Origin: Bryobacteraceae bacterium
GTDB taxonomy: Bacteria > Acidobacteriota > Terriglobia > Bryobacterales > Bryobacteraceae
Assembly: GCA_014860455.1 (NCBI GenBank)
Contig: JACZJQ010000101.1
Coordinates: 1-51,807, forward strand
DNA: 51,807 bases
Direction of reading: 5' to 3'
Part shown: positions 1 through 8,461 of the stretch, one piece after another
Position numbering within the stretch: position 1 is the first letter of the stretch
How the letters are laid out: the number at the start of each line of letters is the position of its first letter
Made by a program: the position numbers and the translations under genes
The notes under the pieces: model-generated
Seen by the model: the letters and a program-made list of their open reading frames with translations, nothing else
Told to the model about the DNA's origin: nothing
Databases searched by the model: none

Positions 1-532
1 CAGGTGGCGGGGCTGGCGCGGTCGCTGACCACGAGTTCGGCGAAGTCGGTGAACTTTTCGGGCGGGATGGTGGTGCAGAGCTTTCGTTTAGAAACCGGAT
101 CGGCGACCGTGCTCCGATTTCGAGAGATTCCTGGGGTGGGCTCGTTCTACATGGTGGGCACGGAGTTCAGCCTGCCGCGGGGGTTGAAGATGTCCTGGAA
201 GACTGTGGAGCAGCCGAAGCGCCGGCGGCAGTAATCGAGAAACTCCTCCCCGTCGAGGCGGGAGCGGTACTGAAGCGAAACGGTCCTGGCGTTTACCTGC
301 ACCAGCAAGAGTGAATGTGCTCGACAGGCTTGCGAACGGTGCTGTGCGGCGTCAGATCCTTCCCCGGGTGACCGCCGCACGGAGACAGAAGCCTGCGCCA
401 TCAGAGTATTTGGAACCAGCCCGGACTCCCAATCGTGCCCGCGGGGCTTGTTTTCGTTCCAATTGGAAGTTGCGGACCATTGACTGCGAAATCGGTTAAG
501 CGCATGATTTGAACCAGAGTCGTACCGTGCGC
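1..532. other. no supported gene; probably decayed DNA
   Basis: I find no reading frame here with a convincing start, ribosome-binding site and protein-like composition. On the minus strand a frame runs from the window edge to about position 300, interrupted by a TAG at 147-149. Its translation has some protein-like stretches (PPEKFTDFAELVV near 25-63, and RSRLDGEEFLDYCRRRFG near 200-260). This could be the eroded end of a gene, but I cannot name a family. The stretch borders a pseudogene, which fits a decaying region. Confidence 0.4.
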
Positions 533-1363
533 ATGGCCCATCTCCTGGAAGGTGCTGTTCTGGCGGTCGGCCTGATGCTGACCTGCTGCGCTCCCTCGGG
601 TCCGCATCCGCCGTAGCCGGGTACGCCTGAGTTCTTCCGGAAGGCTGCCCAGGCCAGCTTCAGCGAAGGCGATCTCGCGGTCGCGCACAGCCATCTGGAC
701 CAGCTCACTTTGTCAGGAAACCCCCACCGAAAGGAAGCAGAGATCTGGCTGATGGTGCTGTCGGCGGGGATGGCAAGGGGTGCGATGGAGTGGGCCGAGA
801 TTCTCGATGAGGGCCTGAAGTCAGCGGGCATGGAGCAGGTCGAGTTCGCGCGGCAGGCCACGGCCGCCCGAAGGACATCCGACCAGCACGCTATGCACCT
901 GGCAGAACTGGTCCATGCGCTGCATGGCGAGCCGGGTCAGGCAGAGGTCAGGCTGGCGTTCAGATTCCCTGCCGTGGACGCCAAGCTTCCAGCAGACGCG
1001 GCGCTGGTGAGGAAAGGCGGCGCCCTGCCGGCCGCGGGGACCGAATTACTGCGGTTAGCCTTGGAGCGGCGTGGCTTGGCGTTAGCGCTTTGCCGGTTGG
1101 CGGGCACGGGCGTTGACATTGCCAAGGCAAGAGATCTCCTGACCGGCGATGCACGAGTCAAGCCGGCCGCCTTCGAGTGGTATCTAGCCCAGGAGTTGGA
1201 CGCTCTCTCGGCGCTGTACTCGCCGGAGAGGCAGGGCCAGACGGCCCGAGCGCGGCTTCTGCTGGGCGAAGCGGCTGCAGCCCTGGCTGCCTCCGGCGAC
1301 AGTCCAGAGGCGAGGAGCCTGGCGAACAAGATCGGCGAGAAACTCAAAGCGGTTGGCCAGTAA
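533..1363 (+). pseudogene. secreted lipoprotein-like helical-repeat protein, interrupted by an amber codon
   Basis: An ATG at 533 (or GTG at 527, same frame) opens a classic lipoprotein signal sequence: a hydrophobic run ending LMLTCCAPSG, so the lipobox cysteine is at residue 18 or 19. The frame then meets TAG at 614-616 and continues in the same frame, starting PGTPEFFRKAAQ, without another stop to 1363. The downstream part (about 248 residues) is alanine/leucine-rich and looks like a TPR-type helical protein. Its only downstream starts, such as TTG at 710, would lack any export signal. The best reading is a gene of about 276 codons inactivated by one nonsense mutation. A sequencing error at 614-616 is the alternative. 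Readthrough is less likely, because TAG has no known special use in such bacteria. Function unknown. Confidence 0.55.
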
Positions 1364-2196
1364 TTCAAGATCCTTCCGGTCGCCGATGCCCAGGTGCGCG
1401 GCCCGTTTCATCAAGGGCGTGGCCGGGCGCCGTCAAGCGGGTTCAGTGCCGTGCGGCGCATAGGCGAGGTGGGCAATGGAGTGGTCAGAGGCAGTGGTGC
1501 ATGGTTTCGACCTGGGGATTCGCCGCGGGCCGGAGTGCGGAGACTGCGAACTCGGCGGGCCAGGAGGGTCCAGCGGCGGAAGAAGAGACGGCAGCCAGAA
1601 CCCCGCCGGCGGCCGCCCACGCCGCATTGAACCGCCCGCCGCGCCGCAGCAGGGCAAGGTAGGGGCCCACAGGAACAGGTGGATTCTGACGGCCCCCATC
1701 GCCAGCAGCGCACCGGCACGCATAGCCCCACCTGACCGGGAGATCCGCAGGGCGGCGGCGAACCAGGGCAGACGGATGAAGAAACTGCCCGTTCCGCGGC
1801 AGCCCCTGAGTTTTCGCCGCGGGTCGCAGACGGCCGCCTGGCCGAAGATAGAACCATGCCAGACGAGCTTTCCTCCCGCGCAGCCTGCCGAGTAATCGGA
1901 GTCGCCCCGCCGGTGCGGCCCAACGAGAACCAGCCCGTGGCGAATTCGATGGCCCCCAAGCTCGGGGTTACGGTCCGTGGGCGCAGGAATCCGGAACCAG
2001 GATTGCCGCGGGCCGGCACCATCGACTGACCAATCAGCTGAGCGGGCCGGTTTGTGTGGGCTGGACCTTAGAACGACTGGGTCAATTCCGCCTAGGGAAA
2101 TAGGGGATAAAGCTAATTTGAACGAATGGGACGTACCGTTACTCTTGGACTAGCAACGAGCAAGAGTGAGTTGCATAGGGAGAGGAGATAGACGAT
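1364..2196. other. 833-base stretch without an intact gene; possible frameshifted membrane-protein remnant
   Basis: All frames here give overlapping low-quality ORFs. On the minus strand, one frame between about 1890 and 1665 reads as a plausible hydrophobic protein (RLPWFAAALRISRSGG, then MRAGALLAMGAVRIHLFLWAP). After about 1670 the hydrophobic character moves to another frame (YLALLRRGGRFNAAWAAAGG, then VLAAVSSSAAG) and ends near 1485. That pattern suggests a frameshifted remnant of a membrane protein, but I cannot assign a family. The last 90 bases before 2197 are less GC-rich and must contain the promoter for the pilin gene. A TTGAAC at 2118-2123 is a possible -35, without a good -10. Confidence 0.3.
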
Positions 2197-2397
2197 ATGA
2201 AGAAGATCAACACCATGCTTTTGAAACTGCGGATCATGAAGGACACCCGCGGTCAGGACCTCATCGAATACGCTTTGATGGCCGGCTTCGTGGCCGTCGC
2301 CGCCGGCGCCATCGTGCCGAGCGTCGCCAGCAGCATCAGCCAAATCTTCACGAAGGTGAACAGCGTCGTTGCGGGCGCGGCCGCTCAGGGCACCTAA
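2197..2397 (+). CDS. Flp/Fap-type (type IVb) prepilin
   Basis: This 66-residue protein is a small pilin subunit of the Flp family, which tad-type machines assemble into thin adhesive pili. A short basic leader ends in glycine 19. The sequence after it, QDLIEYALMAG, gives the family's processing motif, a Gly followed by four residues and then Glu24-Tyr25. One hydrophobic helix follows (about residues 22-50). Flp prepilins are normally 50-70 residues, so it looks complete. A GGAGAGGAGAT ribosome-binding site lies 8-10 bases before the ATG. No tad ATPase, secretin or prepilin peptidase gene is in the window, so the gene is an orphan here, as is common for highly expressed Flp genes. Two strong hairpins follow. 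Identification is secure; the assembly machine must be elsewhere. Confidence 0.9.
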   Translation: MKKINTMLLKLRIMKDTRGQDLIEYALMAGFVAVAAGAIVPSVASSISQIFTKVNSVVAGAAAQGT

Positions 2398-2427
2398 TCG
2401 CTGCTCTAGCGCAAACCTAGCCTTTCA

Positions 2428-2453
2428 GGGGGTGGTCCTTCGGGGCCACCCCC
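2428..2453 (+). terminator. UUCG-tetraloop hairpin after the pilin gene
   Basis: An 11-bp stem (2428-2438 with 2443-2453, one G-U pair) closes a TTCG loop on a C-G pair, the extra-stable C(UUCG)G configuration. No T-run follows directly. It is 30 bases past the pilin stop codon, so it could protect the pilin mRNA from 3' decay, or act with the next hairpin. Confidence 0.7.
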
Positions 2454-2473
2454 AATGCCCGAAAAAGGATCAG

Positions 2474-2496
2474 CCGGCCGAAAGGCCGGTTTTTTT
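2474..2496 (+). terminator. rho-independent terminator, probably bidirectional
   Basis: The stem CCGGCC (2474-2479) and GGCCGG (2484-2489) closes a GAAA loop and is followed by seven T (2490-2496). On the other strand a run of five T lies seven bases after the same stem. It should end the pilin transcript, and it may also end the leftward transcript of the gene at 2521. Confidence 0.85.
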
Positions 2497-2520
2497 GCGA
2501 AATGCCGTGCACGCAGGTGG

Positions 2521-3777
2521 TTAGAGCCACTCCACCAGATCCCCGCGCTCGTCGAAGCTGAGCCGCTTTGCTTTTCCCACGATCTGGACGCCCTGCCGGG
2601 TCTCCAGTTCCTCCCTCATATCCTCGCTGAAGGCCATCAACGACAGATCCTGTGTGTTCCGAATCCAACCCATCGACAGGCTTTCAGCCGTCAATTTCCC
2701 GGCCGTGACCCACGTCTTTTCAAGCGCCTCGCGGTCGGAGCGGAAGGCGGGTGGGGTCTTGATCGAGGCCAAGGCACCGGAGGTGATGCCGTTGACAAAC
2801 GTGGGCCCGCGTTTCATGGCCTTGAGCAGGTGCGAGTGGATGACATCGGCCATGCCGAAGCCGACAGCGTTGCCGTAGCTGTCTTTGTTCAATCCCCTCA
2901 AATAGATACGGCGGATGACGGGGGCGTCGGGCCAGGGGTTGTAGGCGCCGTGGATGGTGCGGTTGACAATCTTCGGGTCCATGCCGGAACCCGAAATCGC
3001 CTTGCCGATCTCGTTCAGGATGAGCCAGTCCAGCGCCCGCACCGGGATGGTGGGCTTCCAGGTCTTCACCAGGCGCAGCAGTTCCTCTTCGCGCACCTCC
3101 ATGCGCTGGATCGGGATGGCTTCCAGATGCGCCGTCGAATGGTTGCCATCCTCCATGATGGCCAGCCCGCCGAGGATCTTGCCCGAGGCCAGGACATGCC
3201 GGCCGACGGTGCGGATGACGTTTTCGAGCCCACGGGAGTGGGCGTGGGCATGATAGGTTTGAGCGCCGGCGAACTTACCCAGGCCAATGGCCATCATCTT
3301 GAATAATCCGCTTTCGAGGTTCCCGGCAAAGTCGGTGTGCCATTTGACGCGGCCGCAGAGCATGACGCCCGCGGAGGCGTAGGCCGTGGCATCCATCAAG
3401 ACCGGGATGCCGTCCGCCGCACCCAGTTCGACCACCTTCAATGAACTACGGATGGGGCAGCCGACGCCCTCCTCGGTGATGCCGTACTTTTCCAGCACTT
3501 CGGCCTGGCCCCTGGCCGTGGCCGCGCCATGACTGCCCATGGCGGGGAAGATGAACGGGCGCATCCCCTTCGACTTCCACCATTTAACTGCGGCGCGGAC
3601 GATCCGTTGATTGTTGGCGATGCCACGGCTGCCAACGCCGATGGCGACTTCGGATCCTCTTGCGAGGCTGCGCTGCATGCCTGAGGCGTCCAGCGTCTGG
3701 CGGACGGCGGCTTCGATGTTGCGGATGCGGAGGTCAGCGAAGCGCTGGCGGACGATCAGGAACCGCGGAAATACCAT
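2521..3777 (-). CDS. LarA-like (lactate racemase domain) protein
   Basis: This 418-residue protein resembles the LarA/DUF2088 family, whose founding member is a nickel-pincer lactate racemase. Many relatives have unknown substrates. Visible marks are GVGSRG (residues 48-52), used in nucleotide-like cofactor binding, and AMGSHG (79-84), carrying the conserved histidine, followed by a typical KYGITEEGVGCPI segment. The start at 3777 (MVFPRF) is preferred over an upstream ATG at 3822, which would overlap the neighbouring gene. No larB, larC or larE cofactor-synthesis gene is nearby, so racemase activity cannot be assumed. It follows the unknown gene at 3807 in the same direction by 29 bases and probably shares its transcript. 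Family confidence is fair; the reaction is unknown. Confidence 0.7.
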   Translation of the reverse strand: MVFPRFLIVRQRFADLRIRNIEAAVRQTLDASGMQRSLARGSEVAIGVGSRGIANNQRIVRAAVKWWKSKGMRPFIFPAMGSHGAATARGQAEVLEKYGITEEGVGCPIRSSLKVVELGAADGIPVLMDATAYASAGVMLCGRVKWHTDFAGNLESGLFKMMAIGLGKFAGAQTYHAHAHSRGLENVIRTVGRHVLASGKILGGLAIMEDGNHSTAHLEAIPIQRMEVREEELLRLVKTWKPTIPVRALDWLILNEIGKAISGSGMDPKIVNRTIHGAYNPWPDAPVIRRIYLRGLNKDSYGNAVGFGMADVIHSHLLKAMKRGPTFVNGITSGALASIKTPPAFRSDREALEKTWVTAGKLTAESLSMGWIRNTQDLSLMAFSEDMREELETRQGVQIVGKAKRLSFDERGDLVEWL

Positions 3778-3806
3778 GTCCGCGATTTTATCAGGATGGG
3801 CTGAGG

Positions 3807-4424
3807 CTAGATCTCTTCCCACTCGCGCTCAAGGATGCGCGAGTACTCGCCCGAGGCGTAAAGGTCAAAGTGGAACTGCTCCGGCGGCAGCGAGGAAAAC
3901 GGCTCGTTGTGCTGGCGGCAGGCGAACAGGTGGTCGGAAAAGCGGTAGTAGTAGCGGATGAAGTGCGGGGTCAGTTGCTCTTGCGTGGGCGCTTCATCGA
4001 ACACCGCCTTTACGCCAAGCGCCCGGCTGAAGATGGACTTGTAATCGGCCACACCCCATCGCGTCAGCTTCTCCCGGACTTCCTGTGTCGGATTGTTGAT
4101 CAACAGCTCAATGAAGCTGCCCGCCGCGACGCCTGCGTTGCGAAGCTCCTCGTCCCGGTCGCCGAGTTCAACACACTGTTCAATCCAGCGTTCCAGGTCC
4201 TTGCCGACGAAATAGAGCATCCGGATCTCGCAGAAGCGTCCGGAGAGGAACCGCCTCTGCAGTTCCTCCGCGCTCAACTCGCCGCTGGGCAGAAGACCCT
4301 GCATCATCAACTGGGCGCGGCTACTTTCAACGAGCCGCTCGGGACCTGTCGGGTCGGCGAAGGGGTGGAGGATCACCGGTGGGAGATCCCATTTGCGTCC
4401 GGCTGGCAGTGAGGCAAATTGCAT
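3807..4424 (-). CDS. conserved hypothetical protein
   Basis: I do not recognise this 205-residue soluble protein. It has no signal peptide or membrane segment. It is rich in charged and aromatic residues, with HFIRYYYRFSDHLF near the C-terminus and a mostly helical look. Codon use matches its neighbours, and the frame is clean from ATG to stop, so it is probably real. It lies directly upstream of the LarA-like gene (29-base gap), which suggests co-transcription. The 94 bases before it hold the terminator of the M28 peptidase gene and therefore also its own promoter. Confidence 0.7.
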   Translation of the reverse strand: MQFASLPAGRKWDLPPVILHPFADPTGPERLVESSRAQLMMQGLLPSGELSAEELQRRFLSGRFCEIRMLYFVGKDLERWIEQCVELGDRDEELRNAGVAAGSFIELLINNPTQEVREKLTRWGVADYKSIFSRALGVKAVFDEAPTQEQLTPHFIRYYYRFSDHLFACRQHNEPFSSLPPEQFHFDLYASGEYSRILEREWEEI

Positions 4425-4488
4425 GTTGGCTGAGGACTCTTCCGTCTTCCATTTTATCGGCAGGAAGTGCTGGAACCATAAACAAAAT

Positions 4489-4511
4489 AGCCCGCCTTCG
4501 TACTAAGGCGG
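4489..4511 (-). terminator. terminator of the M28 peptidase gene
   Basis: On the minus strand, 7 bases after the TAG stop at 4519, a 7-bp stem CCGCCTT/AAGGCGG closes a six-base loop. It is followed by GGCTATTTTGTTTAT. The stem plus T-rich tail is a good rho-independent terminator. Confidence 0.75.
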
Positions 4512-4518
4512 ATGGCGG

Positions 4519-6327
4519 CTATTTCCGGACCGTCAGTACTGTCTTGCCTTCCATCTGCTTGCCGTCTCGCTTCCACTTCACCAGAACCTCGTCGCCGGGC
4601 TTGTGGGCGCGCAGCGCGTAGGTGAACTCGGTGAGGTTGCTCACCGGCTTGCCGCCAAACTCATAAATGACGTCGCCGCCCTTCAATCCGGCCTGCGCGG
4701 CGGGCGAGCCTTCACGGACGTCGGAGAGGCGGAAGCCGCCCGGAACGTCGCTCATATCCGGCACCGAGCCGAAATAGACGCCGCCGCCCATGCGTGCCGA
4801 GGCCGTGGCCATGGCCTGGGGCCGCGGATCGGCCGTGCGGACAAACTGCGGGCGCTCACCGGCATCGGCGAGTTTCACGCTGATATCGGCGACCATGTTC
4901 AGCAGTGTGGCCGCCGAAACGTGGTCGATCTTGTCCCAGGTGTCCGACGGACGGTGGTAGTCGCCATGCAATCCGCTGAAGAAAAACAGCACCGGGATCT
5001 GCTTTGCGGTAAACGAAGTATGGTCAGACGAGCCGTAGCCGCCCTGCTCGGAGAGGTCGACGTTGAGCGTGTACTTGCCTTTGACATCGTCGAGGATGGA
5101 TTTAAGGCTCGACCCCGTGCCGGAGCCGCCGACAAAAACCTTGTTGTCCTTGATACGTCCGATCATGTCCATGTTGATCATGGCCACGGCCTTCTCATTG
5201 GGCAGCAGGGCATTGTTTGCGTAGTAGGCCGAGCCGAGCAGCCCGAGTTCCTCTCCCGCGAAGGCCAGGAACAGGATGCCGCGTTTCAGCTTGCGGCCCG
5301 AGAAGTGGCGCGCCAGTTCGATCACCCCGGCCGTGCCCGAGGCATTGTCGTCCGCGCCGTAGTGGATCTCCTTGCCCGCCAGCGACGGTGCCATCGACGA
5401 ATACTCGCCCATGCCGAGGTGGTCGTAATGGGCGCCGATGACGACGTATTCGTCGGTCTCGCCCTTGAGGTAGGCGCAGACGTTGGGCACTTCCTTCTGT
5501 TCGCGCTCGACGTCGGTGCTGAGCGCCATGCGCACCGCACCCGGCAGTGCGACCGGCTTGGGCTTGAGTTCTTTATCGGTTTCCGCGACCCAGGCCTTCA
5601 GGTCGATGCCCGCTGTGGCGAGCAACTTCTGCGCCTGCTCGACGCGGATCTGGACAAACGGAATCGCCGTGAAGCCCGGCCCGACCACTCGCGCGAAGCG
5701 GTCCAGTTCATCGGGGTCGACCGGGTGGTTCATCAGGTCGTTCACATACAAAACCGCCTTGGCACCGTGGAACTTGGCGTTGACGGCTTTCGAGTCCATC
5801 TGGGCGTGACGCGTATACGCCTTGCCGGCGAAGACGCTCTTCTCGTCGAACTCCTGTGGTTCATGACGCAGCAGGATGACGATCTTGTCCTTCACATCGA
5901 TACCCGCGTAGTCGTCGTAGTTATACTCCGGCGCCGTGATCCCGTAGCCGGCAAAGACCACCTGACCATCGTTGGTCCCGTTGCCCGAAAAGTTGAACGG
6001 AATGAAGTCGGTCAGCGGCGTCAGCGCATACTTCGCCGTCCCATCGGTCCAGCTCAGGCTGTTCTTCGAGCCCGGCTTGGCGTTGGTGGTCACCGTGAAG
6101 CGCTGGAAATACGAGTTGCCAGCCACCGGGGCGATGCCCGCCTTTTCAAACTCGCCGGCGATGTAGCGGGCCGCCTTCTCCAACTCAGGCGTGCCTGTGC
6201 CGCGGCCTTTCATGTCGGCCGAAGACAGGTGTTTCACCGTCTCGCGGTAGCGCAGAGCGTCGATGTCGGCGCCGAAATTGAGGGTGGCGAGCAGGAGGGC
6301 GGCGGCGAACGGGCGAATCAGCATCAT
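4519..6327 (-). CDS. secreted M28-family zinc aminopeptidase with PA and PDZ regions
   Basis: This 602-residue exported peptidase probably removes N-terminal residues from peptides outside the cytoplasm. It starts MMLIRPF with a signal peptide of about 20 residues. A PA-like insert, typical of this family, fills roughly residues 120-230. The M28 zinc site follows: GAHYDH (His300), ADDNASG, AGEELG (catalytic Glu), NMDMIGR and DYHRPSD, all five ligand motifs intact. The last 100 or so residues form a PDZ-like domain (GFRLSDVREGSPAAQAGLKGGDVIYEF). An AAGGAAG ribosome-binding site precedes the start. It lies 18 bases after the DsbA-like gene on the same strand and ends in a clear terminator. Identification is firm; substrates are unknown. 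Confidence 0.93.
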   Translation of the reverse strand: MMLIRPFAAALLLATLNFGADIDALRYRETVKHLSSADMKGRGTGTPELEKAARYIAGEFEKAGIAPVAGNSYFQRFTVTTNAKPGSKNSLSWTDGTAKYALTPLTDFIPFNFSGNGTNDGQVVFAGYGITAPEYNYDDYAGIDVKDKIVILLRHEPQEFDEKSVFAGKAYTRHAQMDSKAVNAKFHGAKAVLYVNDLMNHPVDPDELDRFARVVGPGFTAIPFVQIRVEQAQKLLATAGIDLKAWVAETDKELKPKPVALPGAVRMALSTDVEREQKEVPNVCAYLKGETDEYVVIGAHYDHLGMGEYSSMAPSLAGKEIHYGADDNASGTAGVIELARHFSGRKLKRGILFLAFAGEELGLLGSAYYANNALLPNEKAVAMINMDMIGRIKDNKVFVGGSGTGSSLKSILDDVKGKYTLNVDLSEQGGYGSSDHTSFTAKQIPVLFFFSGLHGDYHRPSDTWDKIDHVSAATLLNMVADISVKLADAGERPQFVRTADPRPQAMATASARMGGGVYFGSVPDMSDVPGGFRLSDVREGSPAAQAGLKGGDVIYEFGGKPVSNLTEFTYALRAHKPGDEVLVKWKRDGKQMEGKTVLTVRK

Positions 6328-6345
6328 GGTTCTTCCTTGGACAAC

Positions 6346-7320
6346 CTATTTCTTGGCGGGCAGCGGCGTGGGCAGCGAAATGGAGCAGCACTCATCGGCC
6401 TCGGCGGCTGCATCCTTGGCGTGTTTCAGTTCCCAGTCGATGATCACCTTCAACTGGTTCCAGGCGAGTGATCCTGGCAACGGTCGCCCGTTGACGAACA
6501 GCGTCGGGGTGGAGGTGACTCGCAGCGTGCGGGCGTCGGCGACATTGCGGTTGATGGCCGGCTCGGTGGCCTTTGAGTCCAGGCAACGGCCAAGCTGGAT
6601 GGTGTCGAGTGACTTCGCCTGGGCCCATTCCATGAACTTCGGCTTGAAGTTCTCCACCCGGATCTCCTGCTGCTTGTCGAACGCCCAGTCGTGAAAACCC
6701 CAATAGGCGGCCGCGTTGGCGGCGTGGACGCAGCGCCCGGCGATGGAGGCCGCTCGCGCCCAGGGGTGGATCTGGTCCAGCGGGAACTCGCGGAAGTAAT
6801 AAACCACTTCCTTCGGGTAGGCCTTCAGCAGGTTCTCGCGGATCGACTTGGCTTCCTCTTTGCAGTATCCGCATTGATAATCGGAGAAGGCGACCAACGT
6901 CACCGGCGCGCCCGGTGTGCCCATGTATGGATCCTTCAGGTCCTTCAGCATCGCCTGTTCGCGTACGAACGGGCTCTGGTTGATGTCGTACACCGACCCG
7001 CGCACAATCTTCGCGCCGTCGTTGCTGACATAGAAGCCCTCATCCAGCGAGACATTACCAAACGACCCCGTGGCCGTCACCTCGCTGTAGCCCGGCATCG
7101 GTCCGGCCTTCAGTGGCGAGACCTTCACGTTGATCTTGTCGTTCCACAGCAGCAGGTGGCGGACATAGGCTTCAAACGCGGCAGCATTGAATGCCGGCGT
7201 CGCTGCCGCTCTGGCCGCAGGCCTTGCTGGGGTCTTGGGAGCGGCTTTCTTCGGCGCCTGCCCATGGGCTGGCCAGAATAGAAACACGGCCGCCACGGCG
7301 GCGGCGTTGATCGACTTCAT
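6346..7320 (-). CDS. exported DsbA-family thiol:disulfide oxidoreductase
   Basis: This is a 324-residue thioredoxin-fold protein of the DsbA/DsbG-like Thioredoxin_4 type. The start MKSINA is chosen because it opens a signal peptide (to about residue 20); the frame extends 48 bases further upstream without a better start. A proline/alanine-rich linker (21-42) precedes an accessory domain (43-130). The catalytic domain then has FSDYQCGYC with redox cysteines 150 and 153, and the cis-proline loop TSTPTLFVNG. It should act in the periplasm on protein disulfides. An extra CC pair occurs near the C-terminus (ADECCS), which could bind metal or form a second redox site. It is followed closely by the M28 peptidase gene, suggesting one transcript. 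Confidence 0.9.
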   Translation of the reverse strand: MKSINAAAVAAVFLFWPAHGQAPKKAAPKTPARPAARAAATPAFNAAAFEAYVRHLLLWNDKINVKVSPLKAGPMPGYSEVTATGSFGNVSLDEGFYVSNDGAKIVRGSVYDINQSPFVREQAMLKDLKDPYMGTPGAPVTLVAFSDYQCGYCKEEAKSIRENLLKAYPKEVVYYFREFPLDQIHPWARAASIAGRCVHAANAAAYWGFHDWAFDKQQEIRVENFKPKFMEWAQAKSLDTIQLGRCLDSKATEPAINRNVADARTLRVTSTPTLFVNGRPLPGSLAWNQLKVIIDWELKHAKDAAAEADECCSISLPTPLPAKK

Positions 7321-7336
7321 ATTCAAGATTCTAACA

Positions 7337-7357
7337 GGCGGCCGGAATGCGGCCGCC
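7337..7357 (-). terminator. hairpin downstream of cydB
   Basis: A perfect 8-bp stem GGCGGCCG/CGGCCGCC closes a five-base loop, 24 bases past the cydB stop and just before the DsbA-like start. No T-run follows it; a run of six T precedes it on the minus strand. It may attenuate or end cyd transcription. Confidence 0.45.
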
Positions 7358-7380
7358 CGTCCAGCCATGAAAAAAGGCGC

Positions 7381-8424
7381 TTAGTGGCCTGCGTCGTCCA
7401 GGTTCACCTTGCCGGCGAACTTGCTGTAGAGGTAAGTGGTGTAGCCGATGGCCAGGATGATGCCCGGCGTGAACCAGGCCAGGCCGACGCGCAGGCCGTA
7501 CTCCGGCGCCGAGGCGTTGTGGATGGTGAGCGCCGTCGACGGATCGCCCACCGTTGGAAGCACCATCGGAAAGACGCCGAACACAACACTGGTCAGCATC
7601 CCGATGATGTAGATGGCCGAGGCCAGAAACGCTTTCAGGTCTTCGCCCTTCTTCAGGAACACTGCGACGCCGCTCATGCCTGCCAGGGCCAGGGCGGGGA
7701 AGATGTAGCCGAACGGCATTTCGGCGAAGCTCTGGGCTAGTTTCGGCTGGATCGAGAAGCTGGCTATGGTGGCGACCACGGTGAGCGCCACCACGGCCAT
7801 CCAGGCCGCGAACGCCGTGCGGCGGGCGCGTGACTGGAGATCGCCCTCGGTCTTGTAGTTCACCCACAGCGAGCCGTGCTGGATGAGCGTCACCAGCGCG
7901 AAAACACCGATCAGGATCGTGTACCAGTCGAGGATACCCGGATTCGGTCCGGGCATGAAGTCGGTCCAGAGCGGCAGGAAGAAATCGCCGTCGGCATTCA
8001 GCGGCACGCCGCGAACGACGTTGCCCAAAGCTGCGCCGAAGAAGACGGCCAGCAGCGCCGAGGCGAAGCTGAACACGACGTCCCAGAACGGACGCCACAC
8101 GGCGTTGTCGATGTGGCTGCGGAACTCCACCGCGCAGCCGCGCAGGATCAGCAGCCACAAAACGATCATCAGCGGCAGGTAGAAGCCCGAAAAGCTCGAA
8201 GCGTAGAGAGCCGGGAAGGCAAAATACAGCGCGCCGCCGCCTGCCAGCAACCACACTTCGTTGCCGTCCCAGACCGGGCCGATCGAACGCAGCACCATGC
8301 GGCGCTCGCGGTCGTTACGCGCCACGCCCAGATGGATGGCGCCCGCGCCGAGGTCAAAGCCGTCCAGCACGACGTACATCGCAACCATCACGGCGACAAT
8401 ACAGAACCAGATGACGGGAAGCAT
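7381..8424 (-). CDS. cydB: cytochrome bd ubiquinol oxidase subunit II
   Basis: This is the 347-residue membrane partner of CydA. The start is the family signature: MLPVIWFCIVAVMVAMY, then VVLDGFDLGAG. It continues with GPVWDGNEVWLL and the usual eight or nine hydrophobic helices. The complex reduces O2 to water with quinol electrons and has high oxygen affinity. An AGGAAAGAGAG ribosome-binding stretch precedes the ATG, and cydA ends 37 bases upstream, so the two form an operon. Whether a CydX-like third subunit exists is unclear; I see no small ORF of that kind after cydB. cydDC exporter genes are not in the window. Confidence 0.95.
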   Translation of the reverse strand: MLPVIWFCIVAVMVAMYVVLDGFDLGAGAIHLGVARNDRERRMVLRSIGPVWDGNEVWLLAGGGALYFAFPALYASSFSGFYLPLMIVLWLLILRGCAVEFRSHIDNAVWRPFWDVVFSFASALLAVFFGAALGNVVRGVPLNADGDFFLPLWTDFMPGPNPGILDWYTILIGVFALVTLIQHGSLWVNYKTEGDLQSRARRTAFAAWMAVVALTVVATIASFSIQPKLAQSFAEMPFGYIFPALALAGMSGVAVFLKKGEDLKAFLASAIYIIGMLTSVVFGVFPMVLPTVGDPSTALTIHNASAPEYGLRVGLAWFTPGIILAIGYTTYLYSKFAGKVNLDDAGH

Positions 8425-8461
8425 ATGTCTTATCTCTCTCTTTCCTGTTGGTCCCTGATCC

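Noticed and set aside
614-616. Pyrrolysine at the amber codon of the pseudogene
   Set aside because: No methylamine methyltransferase similarity and no pyl genes in the window; a nonsense mutation or read error is simpler.
1411-2022. Long minus-strand reading frame of 203 codons
   Set aside because: Its translation is arginine-, proline- and cysteine-rich without any domain-like segment; it is a high-GC artefact. Better coding character occurs in other frames of the same strand, and those are broken.
4603-6471. Open frame of 622 codons on the plus strand
   Set aside because: It is antisense to the M28 peptidase, which has complete motifs. The translation is rich in histidine, arginine and valine, typical of a high-GC shadow.
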